Source: Desmodesmus armatus
Taxonomy: Eukaryota > Chlorophyta > Chlorophyceae > Sphaeropleales > Scenedesmaceae
Reading direction: 5' to 3'
Assembly: GCA_007449985.2 (NCBI GenBank)
Contig: VIIQ02000582.1
Location: 399,373-463,372, forward strand
DNA length: 64,000 nucleotides
The notes under the pieces were generated by a model that saw nothing but the letters and a program-made list of their open reading frames with translations, ran no database searches and was not told where the DNA came from. Positions 23,409-34,653 of this stretch are shown here, piece after piece. The number at the start of each line of letters is the position of its first letter. The stretch's first letter is position 1. The translations under genes were made by a program, and so were the position numbers.

Positions 23409-26370
23409 CGTCCTTTGGCAGCCTAGGCAGCAGGCACAGCAGCACAGGCAGTAGTGCACTGCCCCATAGTCCTACTTACCTTGGAGGTGGTGCCCCAGGG
23501 TGCACTTTGAACAGCACAGCCATGCAGCAGGCGAACAGCGCCAGGGCGCAACAGCTGCCGCTGCATGGTAGCGGGAGCATGAGTCCCACGGTTAGCGCAG
23601 GCAGCAGCGCATCTGACGCTGTGATGCTGCCAGGTAGCTACAGTAGGCCTGGTGGGCAGGAGCTCGGCGTGGCAGCTGCTGCAGGCAGCAGCGCCGCTAG
23701 CGCTGCCATGCGGCCAGGCAGCCGCAGCATGCCTTATGGGCTAGAGCTCAGCACACACCGCGTGCTTGATGAGCAGGAGCTCAGCACGGCAGACCCAGTG
23801 GTCTCAGGCCCGCTGGCAAGCACAGCCAGCGCATCACGTGCACTCTGTGCAGCTGACTCCCTCCAGGGGGGCAGCAACCTGGCGGCCACCAACTTAGATG
23901 AGCGACTGCAGTGCTTGCAGGCTGCACCCCAGCAGGCACCAGCGCGTGTGGCTGGTGCTTTCGGCACGCCCTTCGCAGTTGCGGCGCTGCAGGACGAGCT
24001 GATGCTGCGCCTGCAGGCTGCTGCGCAGCAGGCCCCATCCAGCATGGGCGATGCATCAGGCATGCCCTTGGCAGCTGCTGCGCTGCAGGGTGGCAGAGGC
24101 AGCAGCCTGGTGCAGGCCACACCAGACGAGCTGCTGCTGCGCCTGCAGGCTGTGCAGCGGCAAGTGCAGGCAAGCAGTGCCACTGCGTCAGGCACACCCT
24201 TTGCAGCTGCTGCGCTGCAGGGTGACATCGGCCTGGTGCAGGCCACACCAGACATGCTCCTGGCTGGCTTTATGGCTCTGCCGCAGCAGGCGCAGGCAAG
24301 CACGGCCACTGCTTTAGGCACACCCTTGCTGCCAGCTGGTGGGCTGCAAGGTGGCAGCAGTGAGGTGCCGTGCATGCCAAATGGACAGATGCTGCCGCGC
24401 TTCCTGGCTGTGCCACTGCAGGCGCAGGCAAGCATGGCCAGTGCATCAGGGGCACCCTTGCTGCCAGCTGGTGGGCTGCAAGGTGGCAGCAGTGAGGTGC
24501 AGGGCATGTCAAAGGGACAGATGCTGCTGCTGCAGCAGCTGTTGGCTCTGGGGCAGGCACAGGAGCACCAACGGCTGCAGGGGCAGCAGCTGCAGGCCAC
24601 GCTGCAGCAGTTCCTCCAGCAGGGCGCCACGCAGCACATGCAGCTGGGGGTCATCGCGCACAGCACCACAGCCCTAAGCTGTGCTGGAGGGATGGGTGGA
24701 GATCTGCTGGCTGCTATGCAGAGCAGCCCTTTCTGGCTGCAGCAGCAGTCCTGCGACCTGTCAATCTCAGCACTGGGAGGCCCACCAGCATGCAACTTCA
24801 ACACACTTGTTGGGCTGCCAGTCATGCAGCCAGCAGACTTGCCTGCAGCCCTGCAGGCAGCAGGACAAATGACTGCCCTGCAGGAATGGCCAGCACAGGG
24901 GGATGCAGCAGCACCAGATGACCTCGGTGTGCAGATAGCAGCCCGGGGCAGCGAGATTGCAGTTTTGAACAGCGACAATGAACTGTTGCAGGCAGCCAGG
25001 TGGGGGCTGCAGCTGCGCAGGCATAGCCAGGAGGGGAGTGCAGCTGTAGCGCCTTTCATGCGCACCACAAGCAGCACCCCTTCTACCGCTAGTTGGGGCT
25101 GTTCAGCTCCTGCAGGAGCGCTGTCAAGGGCCAGCACAGGTGTGCTGTCTGCAGTGTCGTCAATCACTGCTGACAGTATCATCCTGCGGTCTGGTGGCAC
25201 CTCCTCATACCCTCACCTGGCCATGCAGCAGCTTGGCACTGGCAGTGGGGTGCTGACGCCCATGTCAAGTTGGGGCATGCCTCAGCAGCAGCAAGCTGCC
25301 AACAGTGCTGTGGTGCTGGCGCCGCCGCTGCAGCAGGCAATCATGCATGGGGCGGGCAGCACCATCTTGCAGCCGCCATACCCTCAGCGGAGCATGCAGC
25401 AGCTCGGCATTGGGATGCTGACACCCGGTGTGGGTGGTGATGTGCCTCTGCAACAGCAGGAGGTCAACAGCAGCAGCAGGGCAGTGGGGCAGCAGCAGCT
25501 GCTGCAGCAGACACCCATGCATGGGACTGGTAGCATGATCAGAGGCACCAGCACACGAGCACTGCCCCAACAGCGCAGCCCAGCATGCGGGGCCCTCCTG
25601 CCAGACTTCAGCAGTGATGGTGCCGGCGGAGTCGTGGCTGCTCAGTGGATGACCCCACAGCAGCAGGCATCTGCAGCAGGAAGGACGCAGCAACGTGGCG
25701 AGTATGGGCTGCTGTCTGCAGGCTGGGGTGCTGTGGTGCCTGCGTACAACGAGGGCAGCCACATGCAGCACAGTGTTGACTTCAACCTGCTTCCAGGTGA
25801 GCTCAGGGCAGGCTGGCCTCTGTACAGTAGTGCTGACAATACAGCTCAGGGAGGCGTTGCTTGTGCTCTGCTCATGGCAGTGCATGTGTATAGGTCCTCA
25901 TCGCTATGCATCATGAAGTGTGTTACTAGCCTCGTGGCAGTCACACAAGGCTTGCACACAGCAAGAGCTGGCGCTGGGTGAAAGGTGGTGAAGCACACGG
26001 GTTCTTTGAGAGCTGGCTTGCTGCCATGCAAGGGTTGCCCCAGCCACACCTGCGAGGTGATCACACCCTTTCACAATGCAGTGTGTGCTCAGGGTTAGTG
26101 CGTACAAGCTTCTGCCTTGTCTGTGGCATGCCAGGCACCTTCCCTGCTGCTGCTGCTGTGCATGTCTGATGTCACGGGTGTGCCGTGCGGTGTGCGCTGT
26201 GCAGGGATGGCAGGGCAACAGACGACCCCTCCCGCAGTTGCTGGCTGGCAGACTCCGCACCAGCACGTGCCAGTGCACAGTGAGCCGGTGCAACAGCTTG
26301 GGGTGCAGTCATTACATTTGCAGGAGCTGCAGCAGCTGTTGGCCCAGCAGGAGCAGCGGGGACTCCTGGG
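23409..26370 (+). CDS. Q/A/S-rich protein with 42-residue internal repeats, function unknown (partial model)
   Basis: The main exon runs to a donor at 25796/25797 (CAG|GTGAGC) and starts at an acceptor near 23409 or 23369. It joins in phase to 26205-26370 (GMAGQQTTPPAVAGWQ to QELQQLLAQQEQRGLL), which ends at a GTGAGT donor. Over 800 residues are rich in Gln, Ala, Ser, Gly and Met, with no recognised catalytic or DNA-binding domain. About 23895-24560 encodes five to six imperfect repeats (pattern DELLLRLQA..QQ.QAS.A.ASG then TPFAAAALQGG). Such composition is common in algal transcriptional co-regulators and scaffold proteins, but that is only an analogy. 5' and 3' exons remain unidentified; segments at 22339-23340 and 27711-27841 may belong. 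Confidence 0.55.
23895..24560 (+). repeat. 126-bp coding tandem repeat
   Basis: Imperfect repeats of about 42 codons within the Q/A-rich exon. The last two units share the block LLPAGGLQGGSSEV. Confidence 0.8.
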
Positions 26371-29149
26371 GTGAGTTGATGCACCCTATTCTCCTCCTGC
26401 GCTGCAATTATCCGCACAGCTGGTGCACAGCACAGTGCTGGGTTGCACGTGCAGTATGACATATGGTGCGGTTGGATTCTGTGCTGGCTGAAAGCGATGT
26501 GGCGCAAGTGTCCGTGTGTACACTGCAGTGCTGCAGAGTTGTTTATGTCACTGTAGTACGTATACGCTGATGAGCAGGTGACATGGTGCTGCCAGGCCCT
26601 GGCCAAGGCTATGCGGCAGCAGCATGCAGTTGTTTGCCAATGTGAGTCTGGTGGCGCAGTTCTGTCTAAGGTGCCTGATATGGCCTGCTGCAAATCAAAG
26701 CAGGGTGAGGTCATGGGGCAGGACTGGGCCGATGTTGCGCGCAGTAGATGCTTGGCATCAGCCCAGCGCTGCCTTACACACTGTATGAGGGTTCACATCA
26801 GGGCCATGTGTGTGCGGCTGGGTCGTTCGGCGGCTGTGTTGTGCTTACAGGATTTCCTGCATCCCAAGCTGCACGGGAGACACTCTGCAGGCCTGGCACT
26901 GTATTACGATAGGCTGCTTGGGCGGCCTGGGATGTTGGTTGTGGGATGCTCTGTGGTCAATCTTCACAGGGCAGTCACATTGTGGCCATGGTGCTGTTGG
27001 TCGTGCTCTGTCACCCCATGTCTGGTATTTTGATGTTGCCCTGTTACGTCTGTAGTGCTCTGGTCCTGTTCTGTCACCGCTTTGGTGTTTTGGGGTCAGC
27101 TTTGTCACCGCTGTGGTGGTTTTGGTCTTGCACTGTCCCCGCTCTGGTGTGTTAGCCTTCCTCGTTCTGTAGAGGTCTTGGTCTTGCAGCTGCCGCCATG
27201 CTGCCTTCTTCACTCACTGATTGATGCAGCCCTCCTGTGGAGCTGTCAGCATAGGCCTGTGTGCAAGCATGATGCTTGCAACAGGGGTGTTGTCCTCTAT
27301 GTTGAACTGCATCATACCTTCAAGTGCTTGTCACAAGTGCTGGGATTGGAGCATGCTGTCCTGCGCTGCACAGCAGCAGGCTCCGTGCCGACATCATGGC
27401 ACTGTCAGTGAGCTAAAAATGTGCTAACCCTGAAGCATTGAATGTTGTTCGGGGCCCTGGCCAATGGTTGTGCATGCAGCTGACATCCAGATGTCAGTTC
27501 TGCATACACATCACTGCTGAGTGTCCATCACTTTGTGCTTGATTGAGTCACTGTCAAGTTGCTGTTGAGTTGCTTTGAGTTGCTTTGAGTTGTTTGCTGC
27601 AATGCCAGGTCATCAGACAGCGGTTGGATGCTGTGCTTTGGTTGGCAAGAGTGCTTCTCAGTTGCTAATGAATTTCTCCTCCCTTGTATTGCACTCCTTG
27701 TGCCGGCTAGTTCAGATTGGGGACGTGTCGTGCAGCAGCATTGAGCACAGTGGTATGCTGCCAGTGCATATGTCGTATGGTCATGCTGCCAGCTATCGGG
27801 GTGCGATGCTGCAGGGTCCCGGGGAGAGCACTGGTCGGTAACTGTAAGTAGCTGTGCCAGGCAGGCATCAGACGGCGCACCAATTTTGTCATGCCATGGC
27901 TGCTGCTACTAAGGGCCGGATTCCAGCTAAGTGCATTTACCACCAGAGCCGGCGCACTGCCGCTGTATTAGGAGGCATATGGGTTGCAGTGCAATCACTG
28001 ACAGTGGCACTGTTCACTGAACAATGCCGGGCTTGGGTACATGCGGTTCTGCTTGCCAGTGGCACTTTGCAGCCCTTGTGTGTGAGACTGTCTTGCTGTA
28101 CTGTTGCACAGAGTGGCTTTGTTGTGCCTTGCTTCATCCCATGAACTATGCTAGAAATACTGGAGGAGGACGACACAGTGGGCATATTCACCCTCTCTTG
28201 GTGGACGTATTTCTCTTGGTGGACGTATTCACCTTCTCTTGGTGGACGTATTTCTCTTGGTGGACGTATTCACCCTCTCTTAGTGGACGTATTTCTCTTG
28301 GTGGACGCATTCACCTTCTCTTGGTGGGCATTACCAGGGTAGTGTGTGGCAGGTCTGCTTTTTGCACGCGCTGCTCGGGGGCATGTACAGCCACCCATGG
28401 TGGTGGGGAGTGCTGTGCGCACTGTTGTTGCATGGTTGCCTCCCTCCGATCAACCTACTGTGCAGCAGGCATGTGGTTTTGACGGTGTGCAGCTCAGTAT
28501 ACTTGATGGTTGGTGCTCCAGGGATGCAGACCTGTTTGATGCACCTGCTGGTAACCAAATGAACGCAGCCAAGGCAGCACCTGCGGTGGTGGCTGCCTTC
28601 TGCACTGTGTCACATCAGGGGTGGCCACAGCACCAGGATTGTGCAACGCTGAGTTGCAATGTCTCGTTGAGGTATTATGGGTTGAGGTTCAGCTTTTGCC
28701 TGTATGCTGTTGTGAAAACTCAGCCATTCAACTGTGTTGTGTGTTTTCTGCGCAAGTCAGCAGCACGCCGTTGCTTCCTGGCATCTCAATACCGTGCCTT
28801 GGACAGGACAGGACAGGAACACATGCATATTTTCAGCTTGCATCAGATGACGGCATGATGCGACCATGTCTTGTGGTGGTGGTGGTGGTGGTGGTGATGG
28901 TCGTGGTGAGAGCGGGAGTTCACCGGTCCTTGACTGCTCTTACCGTTGGTGCCAAGCTTGGATTTAAGGCCTTAAGGCTGCCGAAGGCCCGGGTCAAAGT
29001 TGCGCAGCAACTCAATATGCCTCAGCACACCTTAGGTCTGTGTCTAGGTGCTGCGCTGTCATGGGCGGCAGTGGGACTCTCCAAAGGCTTGAACGTATAC
29101 CGCAAGTGCTGGTCAGCCGCTGACCATTGGTGGTGTACCATACCAAGCT
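26371..29149. other. Weakly coding region, possible 3' exons of the Q/A-rich gene
   Basis: Candidate exon-like segments at 27711-27841, 28475-28550 and 28745-28900 have splice-like ends but no domain similarity, and I could not join them in phase. A (GTG)n run at 28872-28900 and short GT-rich repeats at 26980-27160 are present. Confidence 0.3.
28183..28329 (+). repeat. 41-bp minisatellite
   Basis: About 3.5 copies of a compound unit made of two related parts (CTCTTGGTGGACGTATT preceded by TCACC or by TT). Confidence 0.85.
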
Positions 29150-29530
29150 GCAACTGTCTGGGAAGGGGCAGGTTGGGCACCGCCGTGTGCTACCGAAAGC
29201 CAGCGGTGGGTGTTGAGGCACTTCACAACTGGAAGCAGGGTTGCGAGTCTGCTGTGCCAACAGCCATGCCATGCTTGCGATTTCACGGCTGCTCGTTTCA
29301 TGTTTGTGAACTGTGTGAGTAGAGGTCAGTGGACACCGGCCGCAGGCCATTGCATGTGGCTGTCTTGCCAAGCTTCTATTGCCTATGGCTGTCTTGCCTG
29401 GCTGCCACGCATTATGGGTGGAGCAGGCACTTGCTTGTGTGCCAACTGTTGGTGTGGTCGTATGCGGCAGCGTGGTGTGTTGATTCCAGCAGATGGAGGT
29501 TTTACGCGAGTCGCATGCCTCCTGCTGGCT
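29150..29530 (+). repeat. Dispersed repeat, copy 1
   Basis: About 380 bp resembling 33597-33915 in the same orientation. Shared landmarks include GTGGACACCGGCCGCAGGCC and ATGCCATGCCATGCTTG. No protein recognised. Confidence 0.75.
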
Positions 29531-31140
29531 CTTTGAGGACCGTGACATGGTAACATCTGATATGTTATGGTTGCATAATGTTTACTCACATGGCACAGCA
29601 ACAGTAAACAAACACAGTGACTATGCAAAACAACAGATCATACTGCCCACCTATGCTGGCGCCATGCATCGCCTGCGTGGTTGATAATACAGAACATTAC
29701 CTGACTGCTGCCCTGGCACCAGCTCCCACAGCGCAGGCGCCCCTGTGTGCTACACCCCACAGCTGCACTATATAGTAGGGTATAATCCCCCCCTGCTGCT
29801 GATGGAACCATGGCCTGCTGTGCCTGTCCCTATGTGTGTGAGACGACTCCCGGCATCACCGTTGCTGCATCTTCAGCAGAAGCAACAATCAGGGCCACAG
29901 AGCACACCACCAGATGTCTGAGACACAACACCAAAGAAATCAGCACACCATAGCACCCTCTGCACACACAAGCGCATGTTGCAGCCCTTGCAAAAATATG
30001 CTGCCTCACTAGGATCCCACTCGCTGCTGACCAGCAACAGCAAAGCGTCCAAAAGCTGTCTGCATGCCAGCAAGGACACACGAAATACAGCAGTACAGTT
30101 ACAGAAATTGAGCTCGGCGAAGCAACCCACAAGGGAGCCAGGAGCTCTATGGGGTATGTATATAACAGCGCAACTAATCACCTGCCCAAGCCACTGCAGC
30201 CGGCTATGCTGTAAGAGCAAGCAGGTGTCACTTGCAATGTATACAGCCATCAAACTACTCCCCCGCAGGTCTAGCGTGAGATCAATACCAGCAAAGGCAG
30301 CAGTGCGCCTTGCTTTGACTGCATTCACCTGCCTATGCTGCAACACTATGCCAGCACTCACTGCCTATCATACAGCTATCAGCATTCTGTACATGAACAC
30401 AGCCGCCAGTTGCACTGAGGGTGCAAGCCGACAGCACTCATTCTGGCCACAACTACACATGACGCTGGAATACTCCCATGCACAGCTGCCACACCAAAGC
30501 ACAGACGGCAGCAGCAGCAACAACTAGTTGAAGTGATCCCGAACACCATCACTGAAGTGATTCCGGTGGTTGAACCACCACAACTACGCGGAGATCACTC
30601 GATGCCGCCTGAGCCCCAGGCGAAAGCCCACGAACCCCAGCAACCCCCAGTCTTGAGCGGAACAACTCAGCACACACTGCCACAACAGGGATGCTTCTTT
30701 GCACATCCAGCAGCCGCTTGGACAGCAAATGCCATCCATCCACACACATTGATGTAGAGCGCATCTTGCAGCACTGATGGATGTTCAGCCAATGTAGCCA
30801 ATGGCCTCAGAGAGAACTGCACAGCAAAGCCTCCTGCGGTGACACACCAGCATCGCCCCACATGGTGACAGCAGCTGGCACGCCTCCTCTGCAGCACACG
30901 CACACGCAGCAGCGGCAAGCCGGGCAGAGAATTCGTCAAATCAGCACAACCTGTAGACGTGCAGCCCACTTTGCAACTGATACCACCACCTGGACCTCCA
31001 GACACGCACCGCTGACCGCAGCCACAGAAGCTTACAGCATGTGTTTGTTACAGGCTAAGAATACCAATTCAACAAAAGACGCGACAAGTGACAACATGCA
31101 AGAAGCGTACCTGTATAACCTCAGCAGTCAGCCGGCACAG
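29531..31140. other. No gene recognised
   Basis: ORFs up to about 180 codons occur on both strands (29976-30527 +, 29873-30361 -) but overlap each other and show no domain similarity. Confidence 0.3.
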
Positions 31141-31144
31141 CAGC

Positions 31145-31203
31145 GTTAGCAGCCCTTGCAGCCTTGTCCTGGCTGTCCCAAGCGCCCATGTAGCGCACCT
31201 GCA
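31145..31203 (-). other. AP2-like half-motif after a splice acceptor (tentative exon)
   Basis: On the minus strand, after a CTGCAG acceptor, the sequence reads VRYMGAWDSQDKAARAANAA. This resembles the second half of an AP2 domain (typically YLGtFdteeeAARAYD.AA). The first half of the domain was not found upstream, and a stop follows soon after. It could be the end of the minus-strand gene at 31634-32930, or chance. Confidence 0.25.
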
Positions 31204-31633
31204 GGCAAAACCATGGCAGGCATGTGGCTCAAAAGCTATGCAGTAGCTGGTGCAGGGTGCAATGGCGCAGAACATGAGCAACACTGACACACCCTGGTGA
31301 TATTTTTTTTATATGCTGGGTGCCTGGCCATGGTCATGGGGCGCTTGCTTGAGCAACATGCAAACCTAGGCAGCATGCACAGCATCCTGGCACAACAGTG
31401 GGCTGTTCTGAAAGTGTGCTGCTTTGTACCTATGGTGACAGAGCTCAACCTTGCAGCAGTTTGGAGCTGCAACAGTCTGTGACATGAGGTACATATGTGT
31501 GCTTGATGCGGCAATATGTGCTGCTATGATCCACTGGCAACGTCTCTCCAAGTGCTGTCTCACAAACACAACTCAAAATAGCACAAAGTTTGCAACACTT
31601 GTGCTGCGACTGTGTGCAAAAGCAACCACTCAC

Positions 31634-32930
31634 CAAGCCAGTGCCGTCAAAAAACAGTCCTGCCCAAAGCTCAGCACGCGTCCTTGGGTGGAGACCCAGG
31701 CAAAGCACGCGTGCACCAGGGGCGCTGTGGCGGAGTGCAGACCCCATGGGGCCGACACATGCGCTTGCGTGCTGCGCCCCAAAGATCTGCACGTCTGCTG
31801 GTCCCCAGAAAGTGGCCTGCCATCCTGCAGCTGTGCTGACATCCTTCCCCAGGAGACGCCCCAGCACAAACAGCACGAGCAGATCAAAACTGCCGCTGGG
31901 CGTTTTGGCCGCATCAAGCCCCACCGCGCACAGCACATCAACGGATGGTGCTGGTGGTGCAGTGCGATCCGTGCTGACTGCTGCAGCAGAAGGGCCCATT
32001 GTTGCTACTGCAGGCGCTCTCAGCCCCGTTGCTGCAGCAGGCATAGCAGCGCCTGCTCCCGCAGCCATGGCACAGCCTGCCAGCCACATTGCCGCTGCAG
32101 ACTGCCAAAGAGAGGCAGCAGCAGGTGTTAAGTCTGCTGCGGCAGGAAGTGCAGTCCCCAGTCCTGCAGGCAGTGCGGCGCCTAGGTAGGGTGCGGCTGC
32201 AGGCATAGTCAAGCCCGACAGCAGCACTCCTGCAGACTGGTGGCCTGGCAGCAGCACTGCTTCACCTGCTCTGATGGCCCCAAGTCCTGCAGCACCGGCC
32301 CCAGAAGGAGCTTGGGATGAGGGTCGCTGGCCCATGGGGTGCAGCACACCCTGCTGCCTGAAGTAGCTGCCAGGCCCTGGTGCTGCTGCTGCAGGCCTCC
32401 TGCTGCTATCTGGCAGCATGCTTGTGGGGCAGCTGTGGGGCATTTGTTGCATCCTGAAGCTGCTGCTGCCCGGAGTCCCCAGGAGGCAGCGCGCTGCATG
32501 GTGTGCGCGCTGAGGTGTGCTGGGGCCCACGCTTGAAGTGGCAGGGCTGTGCAGGACGGGTGTCCTCGTCCTTGCTGATGCTGCTGATGCTGCTGTCAAG
32601 TGGCCAGCAGACAGCTCCAGCTGGAGCTGCTGCTGCACCTGCCCCACCACAGTAGGCTGCTGATGGTGCAAGTGGGCACGCGGCGCCCTGCTGCTGGCGA
32701 CCCCTACGGGTTGCTGTGGTGCTGCATGAGCAGGAGGGCTGAAGTTGAGTGCGGGTGTGCAGGGCTGGTCCTGCTGCCGCAACTGACAGAAGGCGAAGCC
32801 GCTGTCCCCTTGAGTTGGTGGTGCTGCATCGAAGTGCAGTGTGGAGATGCCACTGTTGCTGTCCGGACACTCGATGCCTCCGTTGACATTGAAGTCAGTA
32901 TCATCAGGCACATTGCCAACGTTGCCATAC
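31634..32930 (-). CDS. Pro/Ala/Gln-rich protein exon, function unknown
   Basis: One open exon of about 430 codons on the minus strand, bounded by a CTGCAG acceptor (32931-32932) and a GTGAGT donor (just below 31634). It starts YGNVGNVPDDTDFNVNG, then is rich in Ala, Pro, Gln and Ser with His/Gln stretches. The last ~90 residues are more globular (FDLLVLFVLGRLLGKDVS, GWQATFWGPADVQIFG). No family recognised. A possible first exon ATGCAACCCAGGCAG followed by GTAAGA lies at 33185-33199. The composition suggests a regulator, without proof. Confidence 0.4.
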
Positions 32931-33596
32931 CTGCAGATTGTCAATGCAGTCAGTGATCCTTTCCTGGAGCAGTCGATGGTGTAGTTCTAGCCTGTCTGCA
33001 GCACATCCTCTGCTGGGCTTCTCTGCTGGTGCACGCCATCAAAGGCAAGAGGATTGCAACGTAGCGGTGCGGGTGAACAGCACTGTCTCACAGGAAAGTG
33101 CAGAGCACCAGATCTCTCCGATACTGCAGACCAGTGGGTGTCTTCCATGCCGCGTACGCTAACATTCTTAGAGAGCTTTCTTACCTGCCTGGGTTGCATC
33201 GTATGCGGTCGTTTCGCTGGAACGTCATGTCATGGAATTCCATGGCCATGGCCATTCACACAGGCAGGGGTCTCGAGAGGCAGATCACGCACACTGTGCC
33301 TGCATGGCCAGAGCGATGATAAATCGCAGATGACAAGTACCCTGTGATTATCTGTCCATTGTATGAGATGCTTACAGGTCATCTGCACCTGCACCTCCGC
33401 TCAGAACCTCACAATCAGAAGCCCTAGGGGTCTTGACAGGCCTTCTGACATATGCATGCTGGCATCACAACCGACCCCATGTTTGATTAATTGCTTGCTC
33501 ACCACCAAACTTTGCCGCACCACCAAGGGGCACACGAAATGAGGCAGCACTGTTGACCCTTTAGAGGTCAGATGTGCTAATGTGCTGTTGCTAGAC

Positions 33597-33915
33597 CATT
33601 GGGCTGGGAGCTTTCTGCCAGCCCTGTCAGGCAGTTAGCACCGTGAAGCAAGCGGAGGGTGTTGAGGAATATACTGCTGGAGGCAGGCTTGCACATCTGC
33701 TTTGCCAAATGCCATGCCATGCTTGTGACCTGTGTGAGTAGCTCAGCAGTGGACACCGGCCGCAGGCCATTGCCTGTCTTGCCCAGCTTCAACGCATCAT
33801 AGGTGGAGCAGGCACTTGATCGTGTGCCCATTGGTGGTGTGGTCGTATGGGGCAGCATGGCATATCGATGTCAGCAGAATGAGGCGTTCATGTGAGTTAC
33901 ATGCCTCCTGCTGGA
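33597..33915 (+). repeat. Dispersed repeat, copy 2
   Basis: Diverged, shorter counterpart of 29150-29530 with internal deletions. Confidence 0.75.
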
Positions 33916-34653
33916 ACTTCACAAGCGCGACATAGTGCACCTGTAAAGTTTCCACGTCTAATGTGCTCCCTGTTGCCCCTCCAGACCCTGGGTACAAGTG
34001 CAGGCGTACACCATGGTTTGGCAACCTTGCAACTCTTCCACAATGCTGCCAGGCTGCATGCTGCCGCCTCGTCTGTCAGGCTTGCGGACGCTCTCAGTCG
34101 ATCCCCACCAACTGTCCCGTTCACCAGGCTCTGTCCAGATTCTCACAAACTCATTGGTGCACATCTGGCCTAGCATCCCCATGTCTTGTGAGATGCTGCA
34201 TCTGTTTGAGGCCTGGGCCTTTTGCAGTGCAAAATTTGCACTTGGCTCAAGGCGCCAACAAGCAGTTTGGTGGGCAAGCCCCCTGGTTCGCGACCTGAAT
34301 AAAAATGCTTATTGAACGTCGATGAAGGAGGTACATGGGGTCATCATTAACAAACCACACTGGAACGCCAGGACGGTTGGGTGGAACGTCACGGTTCCTG
34401 TGAGGGGAAGCCACACATGAATACCAAGCCTCACATTGAACTCTTACAACCAGTCCTCAAACGTTGACAAATGTGTCATCATCACGTCGTCCTGTGGTGT
34501 TCCATTTGTGCGTTCGCAATACGTTCTCTGCGATAAAGCCTCCAAGTGCAGCAAAAGTGTGAATCTTCTGCCACTATCGAACGTCCGAGCAACAGTTTGG
34601 GCCATCTCGAGCTGCAAAGCGTCACCGGGAGCTCTAGTCAGCAGCGTGCCATC
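33916..34653. other. Intergenic, promoter side of cystinosin gene
   Basis: No coding segment recognised. A 156-codon minus-strand ORF at 34444-34914 is the shadow of cystinosin exon 1. Confidence 0.4.

Noticed and set aside
28183..28329. CRISPR-like array
   Set aside because: Only 3.5 imperfect units without unique spacers, in a eukaryotic context; it is a minisatellite.
28868..29130. Possible helix-turn-helix (VKVAQQLNMPQHTL) in an ORF at 28621-29322
   Set aside because: Isolated short resemblance, no flanking domain and no consistent exon model.
31451..32189. Plus-strand ORFs of about 200 codons
   Set aside because: Antisense to the better-bounded minus-strand exon 31634-32930; Cys/Arg-rich composition typical of a shadow frame.
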